Shown here one piece after another: positions 43,484 to 51,896 of a stretch of DNA of 64,000 nucleotides (its first letter is position 1; each line of letters begins with the position of its first letter). This DNA comes from Imperialibacter sp040222385 (GTDB lineage: Bacteria; Bacteroidota; Bacteroidia; Cytophagales; Cyclobacteriaceae), in assembly GCF_040222385.1 (NCBI RefSeq), contig NZ_JAVKDF010000033.1, positions 1-64,000 on the forward strand, read 5' to 3'. Both the position numbers and the translations under genes were made by a program. The notes beneath the pieces were generated by a model. That model did no database searches. It had not been told where the DNA came from and saw only the letters and a program-made list of their open reading frames with translations.

Positions 43484-44449
43484 TTAATCGCCGAAAGGAA
43501 TAACATCCCCCTCACTGGCCACACCAAATCCCTTTGCTCTCACACTCTGCCTCACTTCTTCATCCCAAATCAGCGGGTTAGTATGATTGAAATGAATAAA
43601 ATGCACCTTGCTTCTTTCATTTTCGGGCAAGTCTTCAAATAGCACCATCGATTCTTCTAAAAAAGGGTGGGGCACCTCGCTCATGTCCCGGTCGATTTCT
43701 CCATTGCGAAAGAAGGAGGCGTCTAAAAAAGCTACATCGGCTGACGCCACCACCTTTCGGATGTCTCTGTCCCACTTACTCCATTTGTCAATATCAGGAA
43801 TGAAGATAATGCTCTTACTTCCGCTCTCAATGCGGTAGCCCACGGTTTCCGAAAACTCATCCCTGTGCGGGACAAGAAAAGGAGTAATGGAAATCTCAGG
43901 TGACAATTGAACCGTAGAGTCTGCCACCAACTTTTGCAGACCAATATTACCGAGGCTTACGAGTTGGCTCCAGGGGCCATTCTCTGTCAAGTAAGACCGC
44001 ATGACAGGCATGCCGTAGACTGGCACATTCGAAGTACCCATGATCTCTCTACCCAGTTCCATCAAGCCGGTGTAGTGGCCCACGTGGGCATGGGTGAGAA
44101 AAATGCCATCGGGAGCGGTTTTGTTCAGACCAGACTTTTCATTCAAATCGTGCCATTGGCTTTTGAAGTCTGGCGTGGCTTCGATCATCCAGATCTTGCG
44201 GACCGCTCGGTCAACTATGCCGAGGCTAACTACCCGCTCGGCCTCATGTTCGCCGTTGTAGTATCGCATGCAGCATTGCTTGGTGCAGCCAGCTTGAGGA
44301 TAGCCAGCGTCTTGCGCAACTCCAAGCACCATAATGAATTGATCGGGTAAACCGGCTGTGGTTTGCCCTGCTGGTTTTTCTTTGCAGGAGGAGATGACTG
44401 TGCTGATCAGCAGAAGGAGCACTACCTTGAAAACTTTCGGGCGTATCAT
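43484..44449 (-). CDS. Metallo-beta-lactamase-fold lipoprotein, PqqB-like
   Basis: The 321-residue lipoprotein (Cys22, VISSCKEK) has a metallo-hydrolase core with H118AH120VGH123 and later HRDEF (near 194), DIDKW and HFNHTNPL (near 290). The usual HxHxDH motif has Gly in place of Asp. A GVAQDAGYPQAGCTKQCC segment (41-58) with three Cys residues, typical of the PqqB-like branch, may bind a further metal. Such proteins act on unknown substrates in the periplasm. No PQQ synthesis genes are nearby. The divergent neighbour is the M14 carboxypeptidase gene. Confidence 0.82.
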   Translation of the reverse strand: MIRPKVFKVVLLLLISTVISSCKEKPAGQTTAGLPDQFIMVLGVAQDAGYPQAGCTKQCCMRYYNGEHEAERVVSLGIVDRAVRKIWMIEATPDFKSQWHDLNEKSGLNKTAPDGIFLTHAHVGHYTGLMELGREIMGTSNVPVYGMPVMRSYLTENGPWSQLVSLGNIGLQKLVADSTVQLSPEISITPFLVPHRDEFSETVGYRIESGSKSIIFIPDIDKWSKWDRDIRKVVASADVAFLDASFFRNGEIDRDMSEVPHPFLEESMVLFEDLPENERSKVHFIHFNHTNPLIWDEEVRQSVRAKGFGVASEGDVIPFGD

Positions 44450-44471
44450 GCTTCAATCTAGTGAAACATTC

Positions 44472-44497
44472 TAAATGTAGGGTTGATCGTTCAGCAA
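44472..44497 (-). promoter_or_regulatory. Candidate promoter of the metallo-hydrolase gene
   Basis: On the minus strand TACATTTA (44479-44472) differs from TAnnTTTG in the last base. TTG (44497-44495) stands 15 bases upstream, a spacer shorter than usual. The leader would be about 20 bases. Confidence 0.3.
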
Positions 44498-44577
44498 TGA
44501 AACCTCCCTTCCATCACATTCCCTTTCAACGGCTCATATGGCGTCGGTATCTTATTGCATCAATCAAACCGAAAGCC

Positions 44578-46263
44578 ATGTTTAAAAAGTTGCTCCTCAT
44601 TACCATCCTCGTAGCCAGCGCTCAGTTCACCCAGGCACAGAAGGAAGATCCTAAAAACCCTAATTGGGCGAAGTATCACACCACTGCCGATGCTTACTAT
44701 TTGCTCCAGGAGTGGACCAAAGCCTATCCGAATCTGACCAACCTCTATTCGATAGGTGAAACCTTGAAAGGCACCCAGCTCATGGTCCTGGAAATCACCA
44801 ACAAAAGCACCGGTACTGCTGAAGACAAGCCAGCTTATTATTACGATGGCAATATCCACGCAGGGGAGCTTACGGGGGCCGAAGTAGCGCTGCACTACAC
44901 CTGGCTGCTGCTCAGCAGCTATGGCAAAGACCCACGCATCACCAACCTGGTTGATACCCGCACCATTTACATCCGGCCCAAATTCAACCCCGATGGAGCG
45001 GACATTGCCCTGACAACGCCTCAGGCGCTGCGCAGCACACCCCGACCCTACGATCAAGATGGCGACGGGCTGCTCGACGAAGATCCGGGCAACGACCTGA
45101 ACAATGACAATTTCATCACCGATATGCGGGTGAAGAACCCGACAGGCAAATGGAAAATCAGCCTGGAAGATTCCCGTATTATGGTGGAAAGAGAGCCCAA
45201 CGACCTGAGTGGCGACTTCTATGACATGTATGACGAAGGTATTGACGATGACAACGACGGATTGTACAACGAAGACGGCATTGGCGGCATTGACATGAAC
45301 CGCAACTTCCCCCGCAACTGGGGACTGGAGTCGGAGCAAAAGGGAGCCGGGCCCTATCCGCTGTCGGAGCCTGAAACCCGAGCTACCATCGAGTTTCTCA
45401 CTTCGCACAGCAACATCACTGGTATTTTTCATGGTCACACAGCGGCTGGCTTCCTTTACCGATTGCCTTCAACTACTAATTGGGATAATTTCAATATGGA
45501 AGACCAGCGACTTATTTTGGAGCTCTCCGACAAATATGCTACTACCACCAGCCAGAAGGTGGTGCCCAGCTACAGCAACCCTCGCCTGCACCGCCATGGC
45601 ACACTTATTAGCTGGGGCTACTGGGATTATGGTGTGGTGGGCTTTGTGCCGGAGTTTTGGGGCGCCTTCCAGGCCGACGCTAATAAAGACGGCCGGGTAT
45701 CTGACCTGGAGCGCATGCAATGGAACGACGCCGAACTGGGCGGCAAGGGCTTTGTGAACTGGCAGACTTACGATCACCCGCAACTGGGTAAAGTTGAAAT
45801 AGGCGGCTGGGACTATAAGTTTACCCGCCAGAACCCACCCACGAAATACCTGAAGGGAGAAATAGAAAAGTATGTGGAGTGGATGCTATGGCTGGCAGAA
45901 ACCAGTCCTAAGATTGCCGTTTCGCAACCGAAAGTAGAAGTGCTGGAAAAAGGCAAGCTGGTGAAGGTGAGCCTCACTGTAGAAAATGATGGTTACCTAC
46001 CGACCAACATCACCGAACGGGCCATAGAGCTGGAGATAGCCAAGCCGGTAAGGGCGATTGTTGAGTTAAGCGGCGCTGAGCTTGTCAGTGGCAAGATGAG
46101 AACAGACCTGGGAAACCTTGCGGGCCGCAGAGATGGTGAAAGTGCAGACCGTACTAGAACGATTGAGTATGTATTCAAAGTGACCGGCAGCGCTGCCAAA
46201 GCCACCATTACGATTGATTCAGAAAAAGGAGGGAAAGTGAAGAGGGAGATTAGTCTTAAATAA
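44578..46263 (+). CDS. Exported M14-family zinc carboxypeptidase with Asp-rich loops
   Basis: This 561-residue protein has a signal peptide (1-20) and an M14 catalytic domain with the zinc ligands H94xxE97 (NIHAGELTG) and a later His in IFHGHTAAG (285-287). It also shows NRNFPRNW (241-248) and a catalytic Glu candidate in VPEFWG. Between the zinc motifs lie two Asp/Asn-rich loops (DQDGDGLLDEDPGND at 159-173 and DEGIDDDNDGLYNED at 219-233) and a third (DANKDGRVSDLE) later, like calcium-binding or dockerin-type loops. A C-terminal beta domain follows. It probably degrades peptides outside the cell. Confidence 0.88.
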   Translation: MFKKLLLITILVASAQFTQAQKEDPKNPNWAKYHTTADAYYLLQEWTKAYPNLTNLYSIGETLKGTQLMVLEITNKSTGTAEDKPAYYYDGNIHAGELTGAEVALHYTWLLLSSYGKDPRITNLVDTRTIYIRPKFNPDGADIALTTPQALRSTPRPYDQDGDGLLDEDPGNDLNNDNFITDMRVKNPTGKWKISLEDSRIMVEREPNDLSGDFYDMYDEGIDDDNDGLYNEDGIGGIDMNRNFPRNWGLESEQKGAGPYPLSEPETRATIEFLTSHSNITGIFHGHTAAGFLYRLPSTTNWDNFNMEDQRLILELSDKYATTTSQKVVPSYSNPRLHRHGTLISWGYWDYGVVGFVPEFWGAFQADANKDGRVSDLERMQWNDAELGGKGFVNWQTYDHPQLGKVEIGGWDYKFTRQNPPTKYLKGEIEKYVEWMLWLAETSPKIAVSQPKVEVLEKGKLVKVSLTVENDGYLPTNITERAIELEIAKPVRAIVELSGAELVSGKMRTDLGNLAGRRDGESADRTRTIEYVFKVTGSAAKATITIDSEKGGKVKREISLK

Positions 46264-46267
46264 ACGA

Positions 46268-46300
46268 AAAGAGCTCGCCATTTCCGGCGAGCTCTTTCTT
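46268..46300. terminator. Bidirectional terminator between M14 peptidase and E2 genes
   Basis: A 12-bp perfect stem (aaagagctcgcc and ggcgagctcttt) with a 6-base loop lies just after the M14 stop and before the leftward E2 stop. A-rich and T-rich flanks give U-tracts in both directions. Confidence 0.88.
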
Positions 46301-46315
46301 TAACTTTAGTTATCT

Positions 46316-47584
46316 TCAAATAGAACGAGTCGTATCAAACTGTTCCAAATAATCTGCTACCTTTCTCACAAACATGCCGCCTAGTGCGCCATCTACCACC
46401 CGGTGGTCGTAGCTGTGGCTGAGGAACATCATGTGGCGGATACCGATAAAGTCGCCCTGTGGGGTTTCGATTACCGCTGGCTTTTTCTTCACTGCACCCA
46501 CGGCCATGATGGCCACCTGCGGCTGCATGATAATAGGCGTGCCCATGATATTACCGAAACCGCCCACATTGGAGATGGTATAAGTGCCGCCCGATAACTC
46601 ATCCGGCTTCAGACTGTTGGTGCGGGCACGTTCAGCCAGGTCGTTCACAGCATGGGTGATGCCGAGGAGGCTCAGCTTGTCTGCATTTTTGATCACAGGC
46701 ACGATCAGGTTGCCTGAAGGCAGGGCTACGGCCATGCCAATGTGTACCGCCTGGTGTCTGATAATTTTTGTGCCATCCACTGAGATATTGATCATCGGAA
46801 AGTCCTTAATGGCCTTCACAATGGCTTCAATGAAAATGGGGGTGTAGGTAAGGGCAGCCTTTTCTTTTTCCAGGAAAGGGCGCTTCCATTTGTTTCTCCA
46901 ATTCACCACGTTGGTCACGTCTACTTCCACAAACGAGGTCACGTGGGCACTGATCTGCCTGCTGCTTAGCATGCGTTCTGCAATCATCTTGCGCATGCGA
47001 TCCATTTCGATGATTTCATCGTCGCCGCTGTAGGTGATTTTTACAGGTTCGGCTACTTTAGGAGCAGCACCTTTTCCTCTGGTTTGAATGTAGGCGAGGA
47101 TGTCATTTTTGGTTACACGGCCTTCCTTGCCAGTGCCGGGAATTCCTTCTAATTCTGAAGTGCTGATCTTTTCCTCTTTGGCAATACTCATCACGAGGGG
47201 AGAGTAGAACCTGTCGGAGCTAGGCTTTGCCACGGGGGCGTGGCTCACTGCTGCTACAGCGGCATCGACCATTTCCGTAGCGAGCGCCACAGCGTCTTTC
47301 CCATTCTCCGAAGCGTCGGTAGCATGGCCGTTCTCGCCACTCCCTTCTATTTCTATGATAGCAATGGCTTTGCCCACCTGCACTACTTCACCCTCTTTGG
47401 CCAAAATCTCTTTCAACACGCCAGCGTGGGTGGCGGGCACCTCCGTATCCACTTTGTCAGTAGCCACTTCCAGCACTGACTCATCCTGTTCAATGGTCTC
47501 TCCTGGCTTTTTCAACCATGAAAGGATGGTTCCTTCCATTATACTTTCACCCATTTTGGGCATCACCATTTCAACTACTGCCAT
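46316..47584 (-). CDS. 2-oxoacid dehydrogenase E2 (lipoyl acyltransferase)
   Basis: The 422-residue protein has one lipoyl domain with the lipoylated K44 in EVATDKVDTEVPA, a hinge of Ala and Asp residues, a peripheral-subunit binding domain (about 133-170, FYSPLVMSIAKEE...GTGKEGRVTKNDILAY) and the catalytic acyltransferase domain. The latter contains the active-site His394 in HSYDHRVVDG. It is the E2 core of a pyruvate-, 2-oxoglutarate- or branched-chain-type complex. The substrate type cannot be decided because no E1 or E3 gene lies in this window. It is a single gene. Confidence 0.88.
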   Translation of the reverse strand: MAVVEMVMPKMGESIMEGTILSWLKKPGETIEQDESVLEVATDKVDTEVPATHAGVLKEILAKEGEVVQVGKAIAIIEIEGSGENGHATDASENGKDAVALATEMVDAAVAAVSHAPVAKPSSDRFYSPLVMSIAKEEKISTSELEGIPGTGKEGRVTKNDILAYIQTRGKGAAPKVAEPVKITYSGDDEIIEMDRMRKMIAERMLSSRQISAHVTSFVEVDVTNVVNWRNKWKRPFLEKEKAALTYTPIFIEAIVKAIKDFPMINISVDGTKIIRHQAVHIGMAVALPSGNLIVPVIKNADKLSLLGITHAVNDLAERARTNSLKPDELSGGTYTISNVGGFGNIMGTPIIMQPQVAIMAVGAVKKKPAVIETPQGDFIGIRHMMFLSHSYDHRVVDGALGGMFVRKVADYLEQFDTTRSI

Positions 47585-47815
47585 CTCACTAAGTATTTCG
47601 TATCCTTTTGGGTAATAGGTTATTTGTATTGTTGTTTGTTGCTTTTCAAAACATTCTTCTAATTCATCGTCTTTTAATAGACGAAAACCTAAGAATCATT
47701 TGTTTACAAAATAGCGTTCACGGCCTCTAAGTTAACATTTTAATGGGAATGATGTGCAATTTTTCCTTGTAGTGTCGCAAGCTTTGCCAAACTACCGCTA
47801 TCTCACTTGTTTCTA
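47585..47815. other. Intergenic region upstream of the E2 gene, nothing recognised
   Basis: The 231 bases contain the E2 promoter region and the 3' flank of cinA, both on the minus strand. No TAnnTTTG-type pair, hairpin with T-tract or open frame worth calling was seen. Confidence 0.4.
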
Positions 47816-49075
47816 TTAGGCCAGTGCTTCCATTTCCATCAGCGACGTCCTCAAAAGATTGAGTGTGTGCAACGCACTGGCGTGGATATTGATTTGCCTG
47901 TCGGTGGTTAGTTGCAGTTTTCTGGTAAAAGTTTGGCCTTCGAAAGCACAGGCAATCCACACAATGCCTACCGGTTTTTCAGGTGTGCCTCCGTCAGGCC
48001 CCGCCACGCCCGAGGTAGCCAGGCCAATATCCGTTTTTAGCCTTTTTCTCACTCCCTCGGCCATTTGTCGCACCGTTTCTTCGCTCACTGCGCCAACTGT
48101 GTCGAGTGTTTGCTGCTTCACACCCAACTCATCGGTTTTGATACGGTTGTCGTAGGAGATAATGCTGCCTATATAATAAGAGGAGCTTCCAGGCACACTT
48201 GTGATCTGATGGGCAAGGTAGCCGCCTGTGCAGCTCTCGGCCGTAGACACGGTCAGCTTGCGCTCCAGCAGCAGCTTGCCAATGGCTGATTCAATTGTTT
48301 CCTGGTCGTAACCATACGCATACTTCTGGATGTCGGGTAGCACCCGGTCTATTTCAGCCTGTACTTCTTTTATTAGAGACTTCAGGTTGGGGCCAGCGCC
48401 TGTCAAACGCAGCTTAACTTCTCCGGGGCTCGGGAGATAGGCAAGCCTGATATGAGGAGGCAGGCTGGTTTCCCACCACTCAATTTTGTCCGACAACCAC
48501 GATTCGCCAATGCCGATGGTACGAATCATTTTGTGATAGATGACCGGTAGGGTATATTTCTCCCTAAGCCTGGGTATGACCTGTTCGCTGATCAGCACCT
48601 TCATTTCATAAGGCACGCCCGGTAGCGACACAAAGGTTTTATTGCCTCTTTCGAACCACATCCCAGGCGCTGTGCCCATGCGGTTGGTCAGCTTTGTGCT
48701 TCCAACTGGCAACCACGCTTGCTGGCGATTGGTGTCAGTCATTTGAAAGCCTCGTTTCTCGAAAAGCATAGTGATTTCTGCCAATGCTTCTTCATGCAAT
48801 GCCAGCTCCATACCAAAATACCTTGCCAATAGTGGTTTGGTGAGATCATCCTTTGTTGGGCCCAGGCCGCCAGTGATGATGATAATATCAGCTCTTCTTT
48901 CTGCTTCTGCAAAGGCCGTCATCATTTCGCTTTCCACATCACCTACCGTGGTTTTGCGGATGACCTTGATGCCACGCTCCGAGAGCTGCTGCCCGATCCA
49001 GGTGGAGTTGGTGTCGTTGATTTGTCCGTAGAGGATTTCGTCGCCGATGGTGAGTATTTCTGCGTTGATATGCAT
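47816..49075 (-). CDS. cinA: CinA-family protein (competence/damage-inducible, NMN deamidase-like)
   Basis: The 419-residue protein has the N-terminal molybdopterin-binding-like domain (INAEILTIGDEILYGQINDTNS, and TGGLGPTKDD near 69-78). The C-terminal CinA domain shows VSTAESCTGGYLAHQITSVPGSSSYYIGSIISYDN (about 280-315) and ATSGVAGPDGGTPEKPVG. The C-terminal half removes the amide of nicotinamide mononucleotide in related proteins, while the N-terminal half acts on ADP-ribose-type pyrophosphates. It is full length. A near-consensus promoter lies just upstream. Confidence 0.93.
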   Translation of the reverse strand: MHINAEILTIGDEILYGQINDTNSTWIGQQLSERGIKVIRKTTVGDVESEMMTAFAEAERRADIIIITGGLGPTKDDLTKPLLARYFGMELALHEEALAEITMLFEKRGFQMTDTNRQQAWLPVGSTKLTNRMGTAPGMWFERGNKTFVSLPGVPYEMKVLISEQVIPRLREKYTLPVIYHKMIRTIGIGESWLSDKIEWWETSLPPHIRLAYLPSPGEVKLRLTGAGPNLKSLIKEVQAEIDRVLPDIQKYAYGYDQETIESAIGKLLLERKLTVSTAESCTGGYLAHQITSVPGSSSYYIGSIISYDNRIKTDELGVKQQTLDTVGAVSEETVRQMAEGVRKRLKTDIGLATSGVAGPDGGTPEKPVGIVWIACAFEGQTFTRKLQLTTDRQINIHASALHTLNLLRTSLMEMEALA

Positions 49076-49102
49076 GAATAGAATGTTGTTCGTTGTCAGG
49101 TC

Positions 49103-49131
49103 GAAAGTTAATAGATAGCAGTATTATCAAA
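49103..49131 (-). promoter_or_regulatory. Bacteroidota-type promoter of cinA
   Basis: On the minus strand TTTG (49131-49128) and TAACTTTC (49110-49103) are separated by 17 bases. The -7 element differs from TAnnTTTG in the last base only. The leader to the ATG at 49075 would be about 20 bases. Confidence 0.5.
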
Positions 49132-49233
49132 CCGGGTTCAGCTACTTTAAATTCCTGCCAAATTTGTCACCTCGATTTTTAGCTATAAACACATAAAGTG
49201 GTTTTATTTGAAAAAGTTTAAAACAGCTACATA

Positions 49234-49953
49234 ATGAGATTCTTGTCTGCGACAATATTGGCTTTTATCATCCTTGCAATTTCAGCTTGCTCGGTTCAGC
49301 AAATACAGAAAACTGTAGATGGTTACCTGAAAGATGCAAAGCCAACCACTGAAGAAGTGGCATCTGGCCTGAAAGAGGCGCTGGAAAAAGGAATCACTAA
49401 TGGGGCAAAAAAAGCTTCCGCTGTTGATGGCTATTTCAAAAATCCAGCGATAAAGATTCCTTTTCCTCCAGATGTGAGAAAAGTGGAAACCAAGCTTCGT
49501 CAGTTGGGAATGGACAAACAAGTGGATCAATTCATCGAAACACTGAACAGAGGAGCTGAAGAAGCGGCCAAGCAGGCTGCTCCTATCTTTGTGAGCGCTA
49601 TTAAGCAAATGACAATCAATGATGCCTGGAATATACTGAAAGGCGACAAAGATGCTGCTACTCAATACTTGCAAAAAACTACCACCAGCCAATTGGAAGC
49701 CAAATTCAAGCCGGTGATTCAGAAGGCGCTCGATAAAGTAAACGCCACCAAATATTATGGCGACCTGGTCAATACTTATAATAAGATTCCTTTGGTTGAC
49801 AAGGTCAACCCCGATTTGAATGACTATGCGACAACCTTAGCCATAGATGGCCTGTTCAAGCTGGTGGCTCAGGAAGAAGCAAACATCAGAAACAACCCAG
49901 GTGCCAGAACTACGGAGTTGCTGAAAAAGGTGTTCAAAGAGCAGGATAATTGA
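49234..49953 (+). CDS. DUF4197 lipoprotein
   Basis: The 239-residue protein has a lipoprotein signal (Cys19, LAISACSV) and then a single, mostly helical DUF4197 domain. The domain has ASGLKEALEKGITNGAKKAS (near 44-63), RQLGMDKQVDQFIETLNRGAEEAAKQA and the KYPG-like region replaced by YYGDLVNTYNKI. DUF4197 proteins are exported in many Gram-negatives and have no known function. It is a single gene, divergent from cinA, and ends with a strong terminator. Confidence 0.85.
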   Translation: MRFLSATILAFIILAISACSVQQIQKTVDGYLKDAKPTTEEVASGLKEALEKGITNGAKKASAVDGYFKNPAIKIPFPPDVRKVETKLRQLGMDKQVDQFIETLNRGAEEAAKQAAPIFVSAIKQMTINDAWNILKGDKDAATQYLQKTTTSQLEAKFKPVIQKALDKVNATKYYGDLVNTYNKIPLVDKVNPDLNDYATTLAIDGLFKLVAQEEANIRNNPGARTTELLKKVFKEQDN

Positions 49954-49978
49954 TGGTGAACATTTCGATTTTGGCTCA

Positions 49979-50031
49979 ATAAAAAAGCAAAACTGGTTCA
50001 ATGCGTCCGCTTGGACCTTTTGCTTTTTTAT
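49979..50031 (+). terminator. Strong terminator after the DUF4197 gene
   Basis: A 14-bp perfect outer stem (ataaaaaagcaaaa and ttttgcttttttat) continues inward with ggttcaatgcg pairing imperfectly with cgcttggacc. The T-rich arm gives the U-tract. It may also stop leftward RNA. Confidence 0.85.
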
Positions 50032-50199
50032 GATCAATCATTTCTGGTAGCATCCGTTTATTAAAGGAGTCGGTCGGGGATGAAAATCTTTGTAATTTCT
50101 ACTATAGATGTTTTTAAATTGATTCTTTATTGGTTCGCATGATTTTCTATTCAAAAAGAGACTTCTGCACCTCTAATATAAAAAGTCAAAAATAATCAA

Positions 50200-51195
50200 T
50201 TACCCTGCTTGGCTTTTATACCACCCCAACTTCTTAGCTATCGCAGTAGTCCCCCAAATCAGTAAAAACATCTCCAGGGCTCGTTTGGCCAGAAGGACTA
50301 TGTCGTTGCCTTTTAACCCAACGGCCCTGATCAACTGATCAAGGAGCACGCTGCTGCCCACCAGCACGGCAATGGCCAATACCACCCTTGAAACCCTAAT
50401 CAACCACTTGCCCTCATCCGAAGGGAAGCCCTGTAAACCAATTAACAGAAAGGCCAGGTTGAGCCCCAGGAATTGAGCGGCTATGCTGTTGCCCAGGAAA
50501 ATAAAAACGATGGGAAGTATAACGCAGGAAGAAATGAAAATGAGGGTAGGCATATTCATTTGAAGTCGCAGCCCGCTGAGGGAGAGATAGGCCGAAAGTT
50601 TGTCCTTTTTGATCAGGAAGAACCATGCCAGCCAAACGGTGATACCACCGAGAACAAGGCCACCCAGCACATCGGCCAGGAAGTGCCTGCCGAGGTACAT
50701 GCGTGAGAACGGCATCAGTGCAATGATAATGATGGCTGCTACCTTCAGCCAGGTTCGGTTAAACAACAACGCAATACCTCCCCAGTATGCCACCGAGCCA
50801 CTCACATGGCCTGAAGGAAACCCATGAGAGTCAAGCTTGTTCTCTCTGTAGTATTCAATGGCTTCTAGTGCAGGCAGACCGAAAAAGCTTTGCGCTCCTT
50901 GCCTAAAAAAAGGAGAGGGTGCATTGAACTCATTTACAAGGTGCTTTAATGACGAATCGACGTTTTCAGGCCGGGGCAGGGCAAAGAAATCTTTCAAAAG
51001 TGCACCTGCAAAACCTGTCCAGATGAGCATATGTGTGGCGAGGAAGGCCTTCTTCATGTGCACACCAAAAATCAACACAACAGCCACGGCAATGAAGGCG
51101 GAGTTGTACCCGAGCCTGGTGGTAGCGTCCATAAGCCAGTAAACGGCAGGGTTGTCGAAACTTTGAAGGTAGTGGTTGAGCTCGGTTTGAAACAT
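50200..51195 (-). CDS. PAP2-family membrane phosphatase
   Basis: The 331-residue inner-membrane protein has the three phosphatase motifs: K68xxxxxxR75P76, P127SGH130 and S164RMYLGRHFLAD with R165 and the nucleophilic His171. Several helices follow, ending near 300. PAP2 enzymes dephosphorylate lipids such as phosphatidic acid, undecaprenyl pyrophosphate or lipid A. The extra C-terminal helices (after residue 200) make it longer than a minimal PAP2 enzyme. No lipid genes are nearby, so its substrate is open. Confidence 0.88.
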   Translation of the reverse strand: MFQTELNHYLQSFDNPAVYWLMDATTRLGYNSAFIAVAVVLIFGVHMKKAFLATHMLIWTGFAGALLKDFFALPRPENVDSSLKHLVNEFNAPSPFFRQGAQSFFGLPALEAIEYYRENKLDSHGFPSGHVSGSVAYWGGIALLFNRTWLKVAAIIIIALMPFSRMYLGRHFLADVLGGLVLGGITVWLAWFFLIKKDKLSAYLSLSGLRLQMNMPTLIFISSCVILPIVFIFLGNSIAAQFLGLNLAFLLIGLQGFPSDEGKWLIRVSRVVLAIAVLVGSSVLLDQLIRAVGLKGNDIVLLAKRALEMFLLIWGTTAIAKKLGWYKSQAG

Positions 51196-51210
51196 CGGAA
51201 GGCTTTTTTT

Positions 51211-51239
51211 CGAAACTACGGATTAACCTGTCAGACAAA
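51211..51239 (-). promoter_or_regulatory. Bacteroidota-type promoter of the PAP2 phosphatase gene
   Basis: On the minus strand TTTG (51239-51236) and TAGTTTCG (51218-51211) are separated by 17 bases, the same spacing as upstream of cinA. The -7 element differs from TAnnTTTG at one base. The leader to the ATG at 51195 would be about 10 bases. Confidence 0.5.
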
Positions 51240-51346
51240 AAGACAATTTGACCGATTCTGTGAATTTTTATTAAGAAAGCATGACATAAATGCCTGAATA
51301 ATGCGTTGGTACATTGATTGATGACTAATGTGGGAATTTAGGATAT

Positions 51347-51748
51347 ATGAAAATGAAGTTATCTGACTCTTTAGTAAAAAACATGGTTGTGACGGCCGAT
51401 TTGCTGAATACGATCAATGGAGGTATGAGTCTTCCTTCCACAAAAATGAGGAAGCTGGAAGATTGCTACGAATTGGATGTGGTTGCTCCGGGACTCTCGG
51501 TGGAAAATCTCAAAATTGAAATTCACAACAGGCACTTGAGTGTGTTCCATTACCTCAACTATATGGCACCCAACCACACGAATGAACAGGAGGGAGCACC
51601 AAATATTGTACATTTGATGCCTATCCCATTCGACGTGGAGCTGGATAGCATCACTGCCCTGTGTGAAGGAAAGCTCTTGAAAGTCATTATGCCTTTTAAC
51701 GAGCTGGCTGAGGGATATTTCAGGAGTATAGATATAGATACTGTGTAA
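51347..51748 (+). CDS. Hsp20/alpha-crystallin-like small heat-shock protein
   Basis: The 133-residue protein has an alpha-crystallin-like beta-sandwich, with YELDVVAPGLSVENLKIEIHNRHLSVF near 45-71 and IPFDVELDSITALCEGKLLKVIMP near 93-116. The latter matches the usual PxxVDxxxIxAxxxxGxLxIxxPK end of the domain. Small heat-shock proteins hold unfolded proteins as oligomers. The sequence is more divergent than a typical IbpA or Hsp20, and the C-terminal IxI tail is not evident (IDIDTV may serve). A single gene with a terminator. Confidence 0.75.
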   Translation: MKMKLSDSLVKNMVVTADLLNTINGGMSLPSTKMRKLEDCYELDVVAPGLSVENLKIEIHNRHLSVFHYLNYMAPNHTNEQEGAPNIVHLMPIPFDVELDSITALCEGKLLKVIMPFNELAEGYFRSIDIDTV

Positions 51749-51790
51749 AAGAGAATAACTATTAAGCATAGTTTTGATTAGTCCTTTTTG

Positions 51791-51829
51791 AAGACCCTGC
51801 GAGCGTTTGCCCGTGGGGTCTTGTGTTTT
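51791..51829 (+). terminator. Terminator after the Hsp20-like gene
   Basis: The arms aagaccc and gggtctt enclose an 18-base loop that can pair further, followed by tgtgttttt. It lies 43 bases after the Hsp20 stop. A frame of the next gene beginning with TTG at 51807 would start inside it, which argues for a later start of that gene. Confidence 0.75.
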
Positions 51830-51896
51830 TAACGGTATTGTATTCCATTTTTCTACTCCTATTTTTGCTGCTCATCTTTACGTTTCAGCGGGGCTA

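Noticed and set aside
44560..45438. 292-codon leftward ORF opposite the M14 peptidase gene
   Set aside because: It mirrors the Asp-rich coding region of the peptidase and has no domain of its own.
51807..51896. N-terminal extension of the sodium:solute symporter from TTG 51807
   Set aside because: It starts inside the terminator hairpin of the Hsp20-like gene and adds residues not typical of SSS proteins; ATG 51897 is preferred.
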